Assembly: GCA_001599715.1 (NCBI GenBank)
Contig: BCHU01000013.1
Coordinates: 124,001-188,000 of the forward strand
Origin: Phaeotremella fagi
Lineage: Eukaryota > Basidiomycota > Tremellomycetes > Tremellales > Phaeotremellaceae
Direction: 5' to 3'
Length of the DNA: 64,000 nucleotides
Position numbers and translations under genes: made by a program. The notes below the pieces were generated by a model that saw nothing but the letters and a program-made list of their open reading frames with translations, did no database searches and was not told the origin of the DNA. Position 1 is the first letter of the stretch. Every line of letters begins with the position of its first letter. This document shows positions 30,746-41,152 of the stretch, in pieces.

Positions 30746-31835
30746 ATGGTCCTCACCAAATCGACACTACCCCCAACACACGCTGAGCAGACTAATCAAA
30801 TCAAGAAAGCATGGCATGAAGGACGACCTGCTTTTGGGATCATCACCAAAGCTCCCAGTTTGAGTTTAGCGAGACATCTGGCAGGTTTGAAGAGGTACGG
30901 TCTTGATGTGCGTAGTCAGTCGTTTTCTGAAGCTGTAATTGTACTCAACTGATACCATCAATTAGTTTATCGTTACCGACGCCGAACATGGTAATTACGA
31001 TATTACATCTAATCATGATGCTTACCATGCCATCGCTGCTTTGGGAGTTTCACCCGTAAATCCTACGTTACAAAAGCGCTTATCCACAACTAACGACATT
31101 GATTAGATAGCAAGATGTCCCGGGATGGGGAGTGAAAAATGGGATATAAGAGTAGCCCTAGACGCCGGTGCTCATGGAATAATGATTCCCCTCTTAGAGA
31201 GTAAAGTGGGTACTCATCCTCCAAACACCAGAATACATACATATGACATTTACTGAAAATAGGTGAAAAACAGGAACAAGCGGAAGACGTAGTTTACAGA
31301 GCCAAATTCCCACCTCAGGGTGGTAGAACATCTGGAGGATCGTTTCACACCCAGGCGTTCCATCTTGGACCTGATGGACGTACTTTCACCCAAGAGGAAT
31401 ATGTCAAAGCTGCTAACGAAGCTACGTTGATCTTGGCTATTATAGAGACCAAAGCGGGTTTAGAGAATATCGAGGAGATCTGTCAAGTCAAGGGTTTAGG
31501 TTAGTTTCTTACGGACCCCAAAACATACTGTAACTTCAAAAGGCATTGGCTGAACATAGAACTGTATAGACGGGATCTTCATCGGTCAATACGATCTAGC
31601 GCTTTCTCTAGGTTCCCTCCCTCAATCCGATAAAAGAGTGATAGAAGGTGTAGAAACCATCTTTCAAACAGCCAAGAAATACGGGGTACCCGTATTCGCT
31701 TGGTCACCTGGGGAAGAGGCTGCCGGAGCAGTCGAGAAAGGTTATGAAGCTGTCCTGGTAGGGCTGGACACTACTGTCATCACACGGGCTTTTGCTTCGG
31801 ATTTGAAAATCGCTGGTGCTCCTCAGAGATGGTAG
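30746..31835 (+). CDS. HpcH/HpaI-family class II aldolase (282 aa)
   Basis: Five exons: 30746-30907, 30966-31055, 31107-31200, 31263-31499 and 31570-31835. Family motifs run in order: PAFGIITKAPS, FIVTDAEHGNYD with the catalytic-histidine region, ARCPGMGSEKWDIRVALDAGA and GIMIPLLES, then FPPQGGRTSGG (equivalent of the YPP-G-RS-G loop), IIETKAGLEN with the metal-ligand Glu, and DGIFIGQYDLALSLG with the metal-ligand Asp. Enzymes of this family cleave or form 2-keto-acid aldols with pyruvate or similar donors and a divalent metal. The exact substrate cannot be read from sequence. It stands next to a permease and a dioxygenase gene but is not co-oriented with both. Confidence 0.87.
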
Positions 31836-32138
31836 TTTAACTCTGGTTTCCGTAGGAATTCAACATGCATTGGATTTGTTCGTGTTGGTGTTCCTTTCAA
31901 CCGAAATTAGAGATTGAAATACCTGGAAACATTGCTTTAGAGTGGCAAAATTTGTCAACAGACTTTTTATTTTTGGGGAATTCTTCAAGCAACGAAAAGC
32001 TCTGGAGACAGTTCAATTGACTGTTTAATGTAGCATAAAGTAGCAGGCGATTTTAAGCTTTACATTCGATCAATAAAGATAAACATCTATGAAGCCACTA
32101 CAGACTCCCTACTCTTCACCCATCGTCACATCATCATC
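31836..32138. other. Convergent 3' region
   Basis: Tail-to-tail spacer between the aldolase and the permease gene. AT-rich. Nothing recognised. Confidence 0.4.
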
Positions 32139-34606
32139 TCAAATCGGTTGAGGGCCTTGAATAACATTATTATTCCTTTTGTTGAATCCAATCACAGCAG
32201 TCTCACTACCCGGTGTAACTGTTTTATCATTTATTGAACCTTCTGGCGTACTTTCCTCGGAGTCAGGTATGAGAGCATCGATACGACTATGAATTTGGTC
32301 AATATCCCTGACAAACCTATTTTGAGAAAGACTCACTCCTGTCGTTTTTGGAAAAATAGAATAGCTAAGATCGCGAATATTCCAACAGAGTACATTCCTA
32401 CTGCGTAATCTAATTTCTCTGCTCAGTAAATTTCCTCAAGAAAGTTTTGTGAAAATTACTCACTCCAACCGATAGTATAGTGAGGAGCTTGGGAAGCTGG
32501 CCAAACGACCAGTGGGACACCAGCTCTGTTAAATCGATTCAGTAAATTTGTCAAACACCAGTGAAGAGACTAACACTCACGCAATGGAATAGTACGTAAC
32601 GACAAGAGCGGAAATGATGATCGCTCTCTCTTCCGCACTGTGTTTACAAATGACACCTAACCAAGCGATGAACAAATTGGCATAACATCCACAGATGTTT
32701 AAAATGAGGAATGAAGCGAATTTAGCTGCATCCGGGACATCCCACTACGTATGAAATGGATCAGTTAATGGTCTGGTACAGTAGAGAAGAGATTCACGTA
32801 CTTTAGCAAGAATCGCTGTAAAGATGATACCGATTGTAGAGATTGTAAGTACTTTGGATGTCTGTTAGTGTTTGTTGGCGGCTGATGAGGAAAGGACTTA
32901 CGGAATGGATACTGAACTCTGAATCTGTCTGATAGGGATAAGAAGACGATGAGTGAAACGATGGTGATCTGTTCTGCTGTCAGCGAAAAACGCGATGCAA
33001 GCCACAGGAATAACTCACGCAACTTGCAGCGATAGGGATAGTACTGATCCAAACGTTTAGTTTCTGGCGAAATCAACAATCTTTGTTAAACTTACTTGAG
33101 CTGGGCCACACTGAACGAATACTTTAAGTCAGCTTTGACCCAACCATCACGAAAAATCAAGCGTGACTCACGTATATCTAGCAGTGCCATCAGAGTTCTT
33201 CAAACTTTTCAACCAAAGATTGAAGTAACCAGTACCTGAACCACCTTGACCAAGGATTCTAAATCACCTATCAGTCAAAGTAAACCCAAAACAATAATGA
33301 AAAGACCCACTCATAACCTAACCAAAGAGCCCAGTTTTGTGGTCTGCTAACAACTGATTTAAGTACGCCCCAAGTCCATTTTTTAGGTAATTCCTTCTTT
33401 TGGGCTTTCGTCCTGATAAGTGCCGTTTCGATATCTTGAGGTCTTAACCATTTACTCCAGGGGTTGGGCTACGAAACGAAACAAAAAATGTCAGAAGCTT
33501 TGATGTGGCGAAATGGGATTTTTAGTCCTGAAACTCACTTTGTTTGGATAATCTGGACATCCGATATATCCCCATCCTGCTACTGTGACGGTGATGATTG
33601 CATTGACGACGAATAACCATCGCCATCCCGATAGGCCACCAGATCCATTTCTACAAGATAAAATTAGAGAAGATGTTGGCGCAAAGGTTGGAAGAGATCT
33701 TACAGATTGGTGTAGAGAGCAGCTTGAAGGGCACCAGCAAAGATACCACCTAACGAAGTGGCAGATTGATAGATGGCCAAACGTTTACCGACTTCACCAG
33801 GTGTGTACCAGGTTAAAAGTAATACCATTGCTAGATTATATGAGTATTGTATCTTTGTATCGTAGAGACCGACTTACTTCCCGGCCAAGCTGTGCCTTCG
33901 CAGAAACCAACGAAGAATCTAATACCGTCTAAAGAAGTTTCAGTAAAGTGGATGCTAATCTGAGTACTACTTTGACTTACAGACAACAGTTTCGTTATGA
34001 GCAGCAGCTAGACAACCAGTTCCGATACCCCATAACACTAAATGAAAAATGACCAGTCAGAAGGGACTCCCGTTGAGATGGGGCGAGAACCTACGCTCTA
34101 AAGTAGGTAACCAGAGACTTGGTCTGATCACGCTATTCATCAGGAATGATGAAATTGGGATACAGATGATATAACCGATATTGAAGTATGTAGTGAAGAA
34201 ATTCAATTGATTTCCGTATAATGACAACTGTAATTGTAAAGGTCAGTAGGTAGTCAAAGTAGGTCATAAATGCTACATACATCTTCTTGCATTCCAGAGA
34301 CTACAGTATAGTGAACAGTTTCATTAGCATATTTTTGATTAGATACTTTTATAATACGTATCGGTACTAACCATAAGCATTAGAGATATTGTTCTGATCG
34401 AGATATTTGACGATAGCCGAAAGGGAGATTTCTTTGGGAAAATGATATAATCAGTTTTCCATACCCAGCTGACATCTTTTAGATGACCTACAAGAACAGA
34501 AGAAAACATCAAGACGTCTTTTCAAAGCAACTTCAGCTCTCTCCTGCTCGGTCCATGTTGGATCATTAAGGAATATCCATCCTTTAAAACTTTCGATGAC
34601 TGTCAT
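32139..34606 (-). CDS. MFS permease of the Seo1/Soa1/Fen2-like group
   Basis: Many short exons on the minus strand. The 5' part reads in frame through 34606-34465, 34431-34372, 34300-34281, 34227-34095, 34037-33981, 33928-33878, 33830-33704, 33650-33539, 33468-33311 and 33258-33172. Group marks: KYLDQNNISNAYVSGMQEDL, LYGNQLNFFTTYFNIGY, and MVLLLTWYTPGEVGKRLAIYQSA. Later exons read TVAQL, LNVWISTIPIAASC, ITIVSLIVFLSLSD, KHSAEERAIIISAL and LDYAVGMYSVGIF, with a polar C-terminal tail. The step between the exon at about 33110-33096 and the exon at 33063-33019 does not keep frame with any GT-AG pair I could find, so a frameshift or an unusual splice is possible. The first exon is followed by a 33-nt intron in my model and is the least certain part. 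Yeast relatives carry sulfonates, sulfoxides or pantothenate. Confidence 0.75.
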
Positions 34607-35266
34607 CTGTGGTTTTTGACTATGGGGTTTAAAGGATCAACTTGATGGATTGAAGGCTTAAGATACGGGTTAGCTTGTTAACGCAATGCCACTTTAAGTT
34701 CATTAATTTCATCTGTGTTTCTTTCACCGATACCTGGTTGTCGCCATCTGTCTTGGATAGACGTGATTCAACAAAGATCAAATGTAGGTTTCAAAATTCC
34801 ATCAACTCCGATGTCGCCAATTGACCATGTTTGAAATTACAGCGCTCTGCTTCGGTGCTACTTCGTAAGCAAACATGTTTTTACCAACTGGGAATCCCAA
34901 GCACGGCTTACACTCCGCCACTTTGGTTCGTCAAGTATTAACAGAATGGCGTGACTTTTGTCCAATTTTGATTACATTTCATATCTATGCTTATCTCCGG
35001 AATTTCTGTTTCAAAGATTAGAAACGTTGCTATGAGTATCTCTCTACTAGTTGTAATTAAGGATGAATCGCGCAATTGTTAACCATTGTTGAGGAATGAC
35101 GTGATGCTCGGCCGAGGATGTGGCACATTGACTAAGTCTGTCGACAGAACTTGGTGCCAAGTTTCGTATATCTGGTTAAGGCTACTGAAAAAAAGTATTG
35201 ACAACAAGAAAAAGGATCGCACTCAAAATCACCGAGTTAAAGTTGAACATCGAACATCAAGCAACA
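34607..35266. promoter_or_regulatory. Divergent promoter shared by permease and dioxygenase genes
   Basis: No ORF is supported in this 660-bp head-to-head region, which is where co-regulation of the pair would act. GCCACTTTAAG and its near-mirror CGCCACTTTGG occur at about 34687 and 34916. No named operator is recognised. Confidence 0.45.
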
Positions 35267-36949
35267 ATGGCTTACACAAGAACTGAAACTGAAACCATTG
35301 CCAAACCAGAAGATGTGGCAGATAGAGTCTCAAGATTAACATTAGTCGGTGGTGATGGATCAGTGAGTGGTTCACCGGCAAATGAAGTTGAGAGATTGAC
35401 CTGAAACGAGACTAGGAGGCTAAATACCCACAATACCTACCTGTGTGGACGAAAGCTGATTTCCCAGACTGGGAGGAGGTTGAATATGTAGATCCAGGAA
35501 GTAGAGGTACGAAAGATAAAAGACATTTGTTCGGTGAAGGTGCAACGCATCGCGAGATCACTCCGGCCTTAGGGGAGGAAATTACTGTATGTTCGTGATT
35601 GGTAATGATTTGAGAAGACTTTTCATACTAAAAGGAACACACTCGCAGGGTGTCCAACTTTCTCAATTGACAAAAGAGGGATTGGATGATTTAGCATTAT
35701 TAGCCGCAGAGCGTGGACTGTTGATTTTGTAAGTTGAGTTCAAAGTGAGAGGTTCTCGTCACTGATAAATCATCTCTCTAGCCGTGATCAGGACTTCAAG
35801 GTAGACAACTGAAGCTATTCACACTCTACGAAAGCTAACAACTCGACTTAGGACATTGGTCCAGAAAGACAATTGGAAACCGTTAGACACTTTGGAAGGC
35901 TACATGTACACCCAGTAAGTAAACATCTCAAATACTCCTACAACAGAAAAGACTAAATGAACCGCAGACCATGGGTCATCCAGAAGGTTATCCGGAGATG
36001 CACGTCGTATTCAGAGATCCAAAAGATAGTACAATATCGTAAGCTTCCCTCATTATACTGTTCAGATTGGGCGACAACACTAACACAGTCCAGACGATAT
36101 ACCAAACCTAACGAAGTCCAAAAGATCAGTAGTGTCAGCTGGCATGCTGATCACACGGCTGAGATCCAACCTCCAGGAATGACATTCTTCTTCGCACTGG
36201 AAGCTCCACCAGTGAGTTAAGATATCACTCTGAGTGGTTTTCTCCTTATGTCTAATTCCAAACAGTCCGGAGGTGATACATTATTCGTTTCAACAACTGA
36301 AGCTTATCGACGAGTACGTGGAATTATCCTCATTCTGTGAGAAGTACAAAAACTGATGGGCAAGATTAGCTCTCTGAAGAATTCAAAAAACGTCTAGAAG
36401 GTCTACAAGTCGTCCACGACAACACCGACATGTTAACCCATTCCGGCAGTCTAGGTGGTCCCACAAGATTCTCACCACAAAAGAGAAATCACCCTCTAAG
36501 TGAGTTAACCCAATCTTGATAAATACAGTAAGCAACAACTCATGAGCATACACTATAACCTAGTTCGAACACATCCAGTAACAGGTGAAAAAATCCTACA
36601 TTTCACAGGTGGTCATGCAAGAAGAATCTATGGTTACAAACAAGAAGAATCGGATTATTTGATTCATTTCTTGAATGACGTGTTACAGAAAGGTGGAGAT
36701 TTTCAAGCTAGAGCTAAATATGAACCTGGAACCGTGGTTGTTTGGGATAAGTAAGTCGATCTTAATAGATTCGGACTGTTGTTTTTGATTTTTTCTTATC
36801 GATCACATTTTTTAGTCGAGTCGTTGCTCATACAGCTACTTATGACTTCAAGGGTAAGTCTCACTTTAAAGGGCACTGTACTAACCTGTTTAGGTGATGA
36901 ACGACGTCATGTCATTCGTATCGCTGCCATGGCGGATGTACCCAAATAA
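35267..36949 (+). CDS. TauD/JLP1-type Fe(II)/2-oxoglutarate dioxygenase (358 aa)
   Basis: Twelve exons: 35267-35362, 35416-35586, 35649-35728, 35782-35800, 35852-35914, 35968-36038, 36094-36211, 36266-36313, 36370-36499, 36564-36750, 36816-36853 and 36894-36949. All join in frame, and one exon is only 19 nt. The iron ligands are His184 and Asp186 in SWHADHTAEIQPPG and His333 in NRVVAHTATYDF. Arg344 or Arg345 (DERRHVIRI) is placed to bind 2-oxoglutarate. LLIFRDQDF and HFGRLHVHP are also family-typical. Yeast Jlp1 releases sulfite from sulfonates, and other relatives hydroxylate aryloxyalkanoates. Divergence from a Seo1/Soa1-like permease favours a sulfonate substrate (inference). Confidence 0.9.
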
Positions 36950-37472
36950 AATGGAACTTTAGATTCGAATCTCATTACAAGGGATTCATGATGATGAGTG
37001 ATAGCTTGGTGAAGATTTGTATGACGTGAAGGATGGGAGAAAGGTAGTAAAAACCCCATCAGGGGTTGTTCATTGAACAATCCATTTATTGTAGCCTTTG
37101 TGTCATGAGAAGGTTTTCTGTTCGACATCGCCATTTTCTGCCACTCTTAAGCTTAGCTAACCCCTAAACCGCTTCCACGACATTACAGTATATCCGAAAA
37201 AATATCCTTTCATACGTTCACGTTTGGATTCGACCAGGAAAAATGGGTAGAGTATGAAAGGAGGAGGTGGATAAGGTGCATCGCTGTGAAACCCATCGGA
37301 GCTGTTATTGAATATTACATTTATTCTAGTCTTTGTGTCATGACAAGTTTTTCTTTTCAACACTTGTACTCTCATTTTTGCCACCTTTGACACAACAAAT
37401 CGTAACTTTAATACATACTGTGCAGTATACATATACAGTAATCCGGTTCAACTTCACAACAATCAGAAAACA
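36950..37472. repeat. Imperfect direct duplication containing family 1 leader-like sequence
   Basis: About 37017-37147 and 37247-37388 are diverged copies in direct orientation. They share an exact TTTGTGTCATGA, an ATTTATT-TAG word before it, and a TTGCCACC or CTGCCACT word near the end. The second copy ends about 90 bp before the family 1 ATG at 37473. The first may be a leftover promoter of a lost copy. No gene. Confidence 0.55.
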
Positions 37473-38069
37473 ATGTCAACCACTTCCACTTCCAAGTCAC
37501 TACCATTAAATCCAGATTTACAGTTCACAAAAACCTCCAAAGGTTTTACACTATCATATAAAGGAGAATCGATGTTATTGATACTGAGAAACATAAGTGA
37601 AGACTATGATTATCTTTACAAAGTAGCGACTAAAAAAACCATGTTATGGCCAGGTTCACATGTAAGATATCAAGCTGCTCCTCAAACCGACGAATCCCTA
37701 AACAAAATTTCCAGACAAGAAATCGAAGAAGCTCAACTAACCTTGTACCATCCATCATCAACTCAACTAGATGATCAAGCACTCAGAATAGGTTTAAACC
37801 GATCCATCAATTTGTTTCCTATGAAACGGTTAACCTTGTCCCAATTACTGGATAAACGAAACTATCATATAGAATTCGTTGATGAGTTGGGTGAAAATGT
37901 TAAATCTCAATTACAGGATTTAGGTGATTTCATACTTTCTTCGGTTGAGGTTGGACGTACGGATACAGAACGAGGGATTATTTTCAATGAGGATAGTTTC
38001 TATATTAAGATCACGAACGTTGTCCCCACTTATAATTTTATTTCTCCAGAATACAGTAACAATGAGTGA
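37473..38069 (+). CDS. Family 1 small protein, isolated copy (198 aa)
   Basis: Single exon. The ATG at 37473 opens MSTTSTSKSLPLNPDLQF. Family positions: FTLSYKGESMLLIL, MLWPGSHVRYQA (the LWD region), LRIGLNRSINLFP, LGDFILSSVEVGRT and VVPTYNF. The IG-N-SIN-P core resembles the left-end copies (RIGVNESIDLVP at 1384) more than the right-end array, so it may link the two clusters. Predicted soluble, no signal peptide, function unknown. Confidence 0.65.
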   Translation: MSTTSTSKSLPLNPDLQFTKTSKGFTLSYKGESMLLILRNISEDYDYLYKVATKKTMLWPGSHVRYQAAPQTDESLNKISRQEIEEAQLTLYHPSSTQLDDQALRIGLNRSINLFPMKRLTLSQLLDKRNYHIEFVDELGENVKSQLQDLGDFILSSVEVGRTDTERGIIFNEDSFYIKITNVVPTYNFISPEYSNNE

Positions 38070-38589
38070 GGTCGAACAAGGTAAATGATCTGTATGTAAT
38101 ATACTGTATGTAGTCGTTTAAAGCTGCAGATTGAATAGACTGCAGAAGATGTAAATTGTGTACATATTTCCCATTAGCATTTTGTGTTTTACTCAAATTG
38201 TCTTAATTTCACTTCGACGCAGTAATCCTACTGCGATATAGGTACTGTATCTGCTCTAATTCACACTGCAACACTAGACTTGTCAATCATAAAGCAGACA
38301 TAGATACATGGGTAAATAGATGATGAATATGATATTGTGAATGATGCGGTATCAAGGTATGAAATACGAGTGCTGTATATAACGATAAAGGGAGACGCCA
38401 CAAGAGAACAGATATACCGTGAGGAGTAGTATGCAAGACAACAACCGATGAAAAGGTACCATGAAACTAGGATCTAAAACCCAAAAGAATGAAATGAACA
38501 GCCCAAAAAGAGAAAACAAAATATGAAGGTCTGGGGATTATAACTCGAGAAAAGGGAAAACAAAGAAAACGAAACGATAAGAAAAACAA
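38070..38589. other. Convergent 3' region
   Basis: TACTGTA and TACAGTA words occur near 38057, 38098 and 38246. No gene. The right half is the 3' side of the RRxS-rich gene. Confidence 0.4.
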
Positions 38590-40251
38590 TCAATCACCCC
38601 GTTCAGTTTCACCACTATCGATAGTCTCCAAAGGAGGTCTCTCATTTTTCAGACCAACTTGAATCCACGGATCATTGAAAGAAGGATTCGAAGTACTACC
38701 CCTAGAAGATAAAGACGACGACAAAGGTGAAGGATCTTCATCAAAAATCTCTTCCATCTCTTCAGCCGATGATGAACTAGACGAAGATAAAGATAACGAA
38801 TGGTGGTTAACGTTCAAATTCGAACTTCCAGATGAAGAGATTGATTCTCTCCCACCTCCACTCCCGTTCGTACTCGTACTTCCATATTGTCTAGATCTCG
38901 AATTCCTATGATGGACGAATGAAGATCTTGGTGATGTTATTGATTTAGGTGATGTCACTAGATCCGAGTTTAGAGTTGAATTCTTCCTGGAATGTGTGGT
39001 TGGGATTGGGATTTGGACGTTGGGTGAAGAAGGTCTTCGATTGTTGAGTGTAGCGAAGGAGATTGGTAAATGATTCAGATGGGGTAAAGAAGCTCTTCGA
39101 CCTGAATATTCAGAGTTGGAATTCAAGTTCGAACTCGAACTCAAACTCGAAGGAAATCCATCAGTCTCACTAATCCGTCTATTCTCAATCGAACTAAAAG
39201 TGTTGGTCGTACGTAAAGAAGATCGTCTAGTAGGGAAAGTCGACCAATCACTCTCCTGTACAGTCTTCGATGAGCCTGAACTACTAACTCCAGATTCACT
39301 AACCACGCTCTCACGTCGATTATAAAGTTGTCTGGTTGTAGTGGTATAAGTCGATGAAGATGAAGATGAGAATGAATTCCTAGGGTTTTTGAGATTGGAG
39401 GTTTCGGGGTTGAAAGGGAGACCGAATAGTTGGGAGGCTGGGAGTGAACCTCTACGTGAGGTTAGGAGGGATGGGGGTATGGGAGTTGGGATTTGACGTT
39501 GTTGGAAGAGAAGCGAGGGTCGGCGGGTACCTGTACCACCTGAAGATGTTTGATAAGTGGACATCGAGGGAGGTGTTGCTAAACCATTAGAAACGTCCAA
39601 AGGATCAATGTCGTCGGATGATGGAGTCAAAACAGATCCTGGACCAGGTATAGAGAAACTATGTAATACACTAGGTCGACGACCTGTAACAGGTAAAGTC
39701 ATTATTGTCGAACATGTCGAAGAACGTCTCGAAGGTGGTGGAGAACGTTGGAACGGGATTGATGGGGATGTGATTGAAATTGATTTTCTGGGGTTTAGAT
39801 TTGGATAAACGATAGAGTTGGTGGTGTTGACGAACGATGATCGTCTAGACGAACTCGTTGAAGAGAATTCACAACTGTTACTGTTACTGTTACTATCACT
39901 GGATAAACTTCTGATTGGATATTCAAATTGTCCAAGTTCAGCGGTCGGAGTCGAACTAAGTGGTTTAGAAGGACAAGTACCAAAAGTGAAATTTTCCGAT
40001 GGCAATTCAGTCGTATCCGTTGTCCTATCTGTTGATTGAACGAAATTCGACCCAAAAGTGTAATCATTGAAATGATCATTCTTCTCATCTTGACGAGAGG
40101 AGATGGTCATCTCATCCATCCCCATACCTAAACCTATGTTGACCTCGTTCTCATCGAGATCATAGAGCGGGGTGAGAGGTGGAACGGAAGAACGTGGTGA
40201 AGTTATTGTTGAACGTGGAGAGAGATAGGTGTTGGTGGATGTGGATTCCAT
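38590..40251 (-). CDS. Serine-rich disordered protein with ten RRxS sites (553 aa)
   Basis: Single exon; the ATG at 40251 opens MESTSTNTYLSPRSTITSP. The whole protein is low-complexity, rich in Ser, Asn and Thr. Ten R-R-x-S motifs recur between roughly residues 135 and 420 (RRSSF, RRSST, RRPSV, RRPSL, RRGSL, RRESV, RRSSL, RRISE, RRASL, RRPSS). This is the consensus of basophilic kinases such as PKA. Two short repeats DYTFGSNF and NFTFGTC lie near residues 75-100. An acidic EEMEEIFDEDPSP segment precedes a conserved-looking DPWIQVGLKNERPP end. No folded domain is recognised. Antisense ORFs here are codon shadows. Confidence 0.75.
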   Translation of the reverse strand: MESTSTNTYLSPRSTITSPRSSVPPLTPLYDLDENEVNIGLGMGMDEMTISSRQDEKNDHFNDYTFGSNFVQSTDRTTDTTELPSENFTFGTCPSKPLSSTPTAELGQFEYPIRSLSSDSNSNSNSCEFSSTSSSRRSSFVNTTNSIVYPNLNPRKSISITSPSIPFQRSPPPSRRSSTCSTIMTLPVTGRRPSVLHSFSIPGPGSVLTPSSDDIDPLDVSNGLATPPSMSTYQTSSGGTGTRRPSLLFQQRQIPTPIPPSLLTSRRGSLPASQLFGLPFNPETSNLKNPRNSFSSSSSSTYTTTTRQLYNRRESVVSESGVSSSGSSKTVQESDWSTFPTRRSSLRTTNTFSSIENRRISETDGFPSSLSSSSNLNSNSEYSGRRASLPHLNHLPISFATLNNRRPSSPNVQIPIPTTHSRKNSTLNSDLVTSPKSITSPRSSFVHHRNSRSRQYGSTSTNGSGGGRESISSSGSSNLNVNHHSLSLSSSSSSSAEEMEEIFDEDPSPLSSSLSSRGSTSNPSFNDPWIQVGLKNERPPLETIDSGETERGD

Positions 40252-41152
40252 GATGGATGTGATTCACAATCTAACGGAGGGTTAGTTGATTGAAAGCAGA
40301 AAAGAAAGTTTTTTTACTCACTGAGGAAAGTATACCCTACTAAACACGAGATCCCCGTGAAAACCCGTTGAAAAAATCAAACAAAATCCAGTCCGAATCG
40401 AAATCACAATCACACAATGTGAATAACTGATGTTTAACCGTTATCAACAAAGTAAATGAGAAACTAAGGGAGGGAAAGAAATTGGGTCCAATTCACTTCA
40501 GCTGATCTGGAGAAGTTCGTTTTTGAACTAGTGAAGAATTAGTTCAATTCCAGTGATCACTGTCACTGTTTGACGATTGACTCCGGCCGCGAGGGCTAGC
40601 TGTGGATTTATTTAAGTTTTTTCACAGGAGTACGAGTACGTTGAGGATGTGTTGACTAAGTACTAAGCTGAAGAGCAAGTCTCAATCAACGACAACGCAA
40701 GTGTTAAGTCTAGTAGTGATGAAGTAAATGAAAACAAGATTGAAACGTTGAGCTAAAAAATCAAATCTCATATAAAAAACCCACTATAAACCGGGGGGCG
40801 ACGGTGACCCAACCTCCCTGCAGCGCGATAAGGTACTAGGAACTCAGTTACGCCTCTTTTTTCATTGTCCCATAGTCCCACGAAAAGTTGGGCGTTCATC
40901 GGGTCAACTCATCGCAAACAAACCTTCCTTGGAGCTCACGCCACATGCCTAGGTCTGTGCGCAGGAAATTTTGAATTTGAGGATTTTCCTTTTTTGGTGC
41001 CTTTTCTGTTCCTACTTACATAAACTGGCGCGTTGGTGACGTACGAGGGCATGGATATTCAAGAGACTGACTGCATTAATTCAACTACACTACACGTAAC
41101 TACTTAAGTATATCTTTTGCGAACCCAGCCCAACCCAAAACTATCACCTTCC
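40252..41152. other. Intergenic region upstream of the RRxS gene and downstream of the VWA gene
   Basis: A 900-bp stretch without a supported gene. A GTGATCAC palindrome lies near 40554 and a GGTGACGTACGAG word near 41033. A more GC-rich patch at 40790-40850 has no tRNA-like cloverleaf that I can see. Confidence 0.4.

Noticed and set aside
40790..40850. Possible tRNA or small RNA in a GC-rich patch
   Set aside because: No TTCGA loop, no acceptor pairing and no cloverleaf could be drawn.
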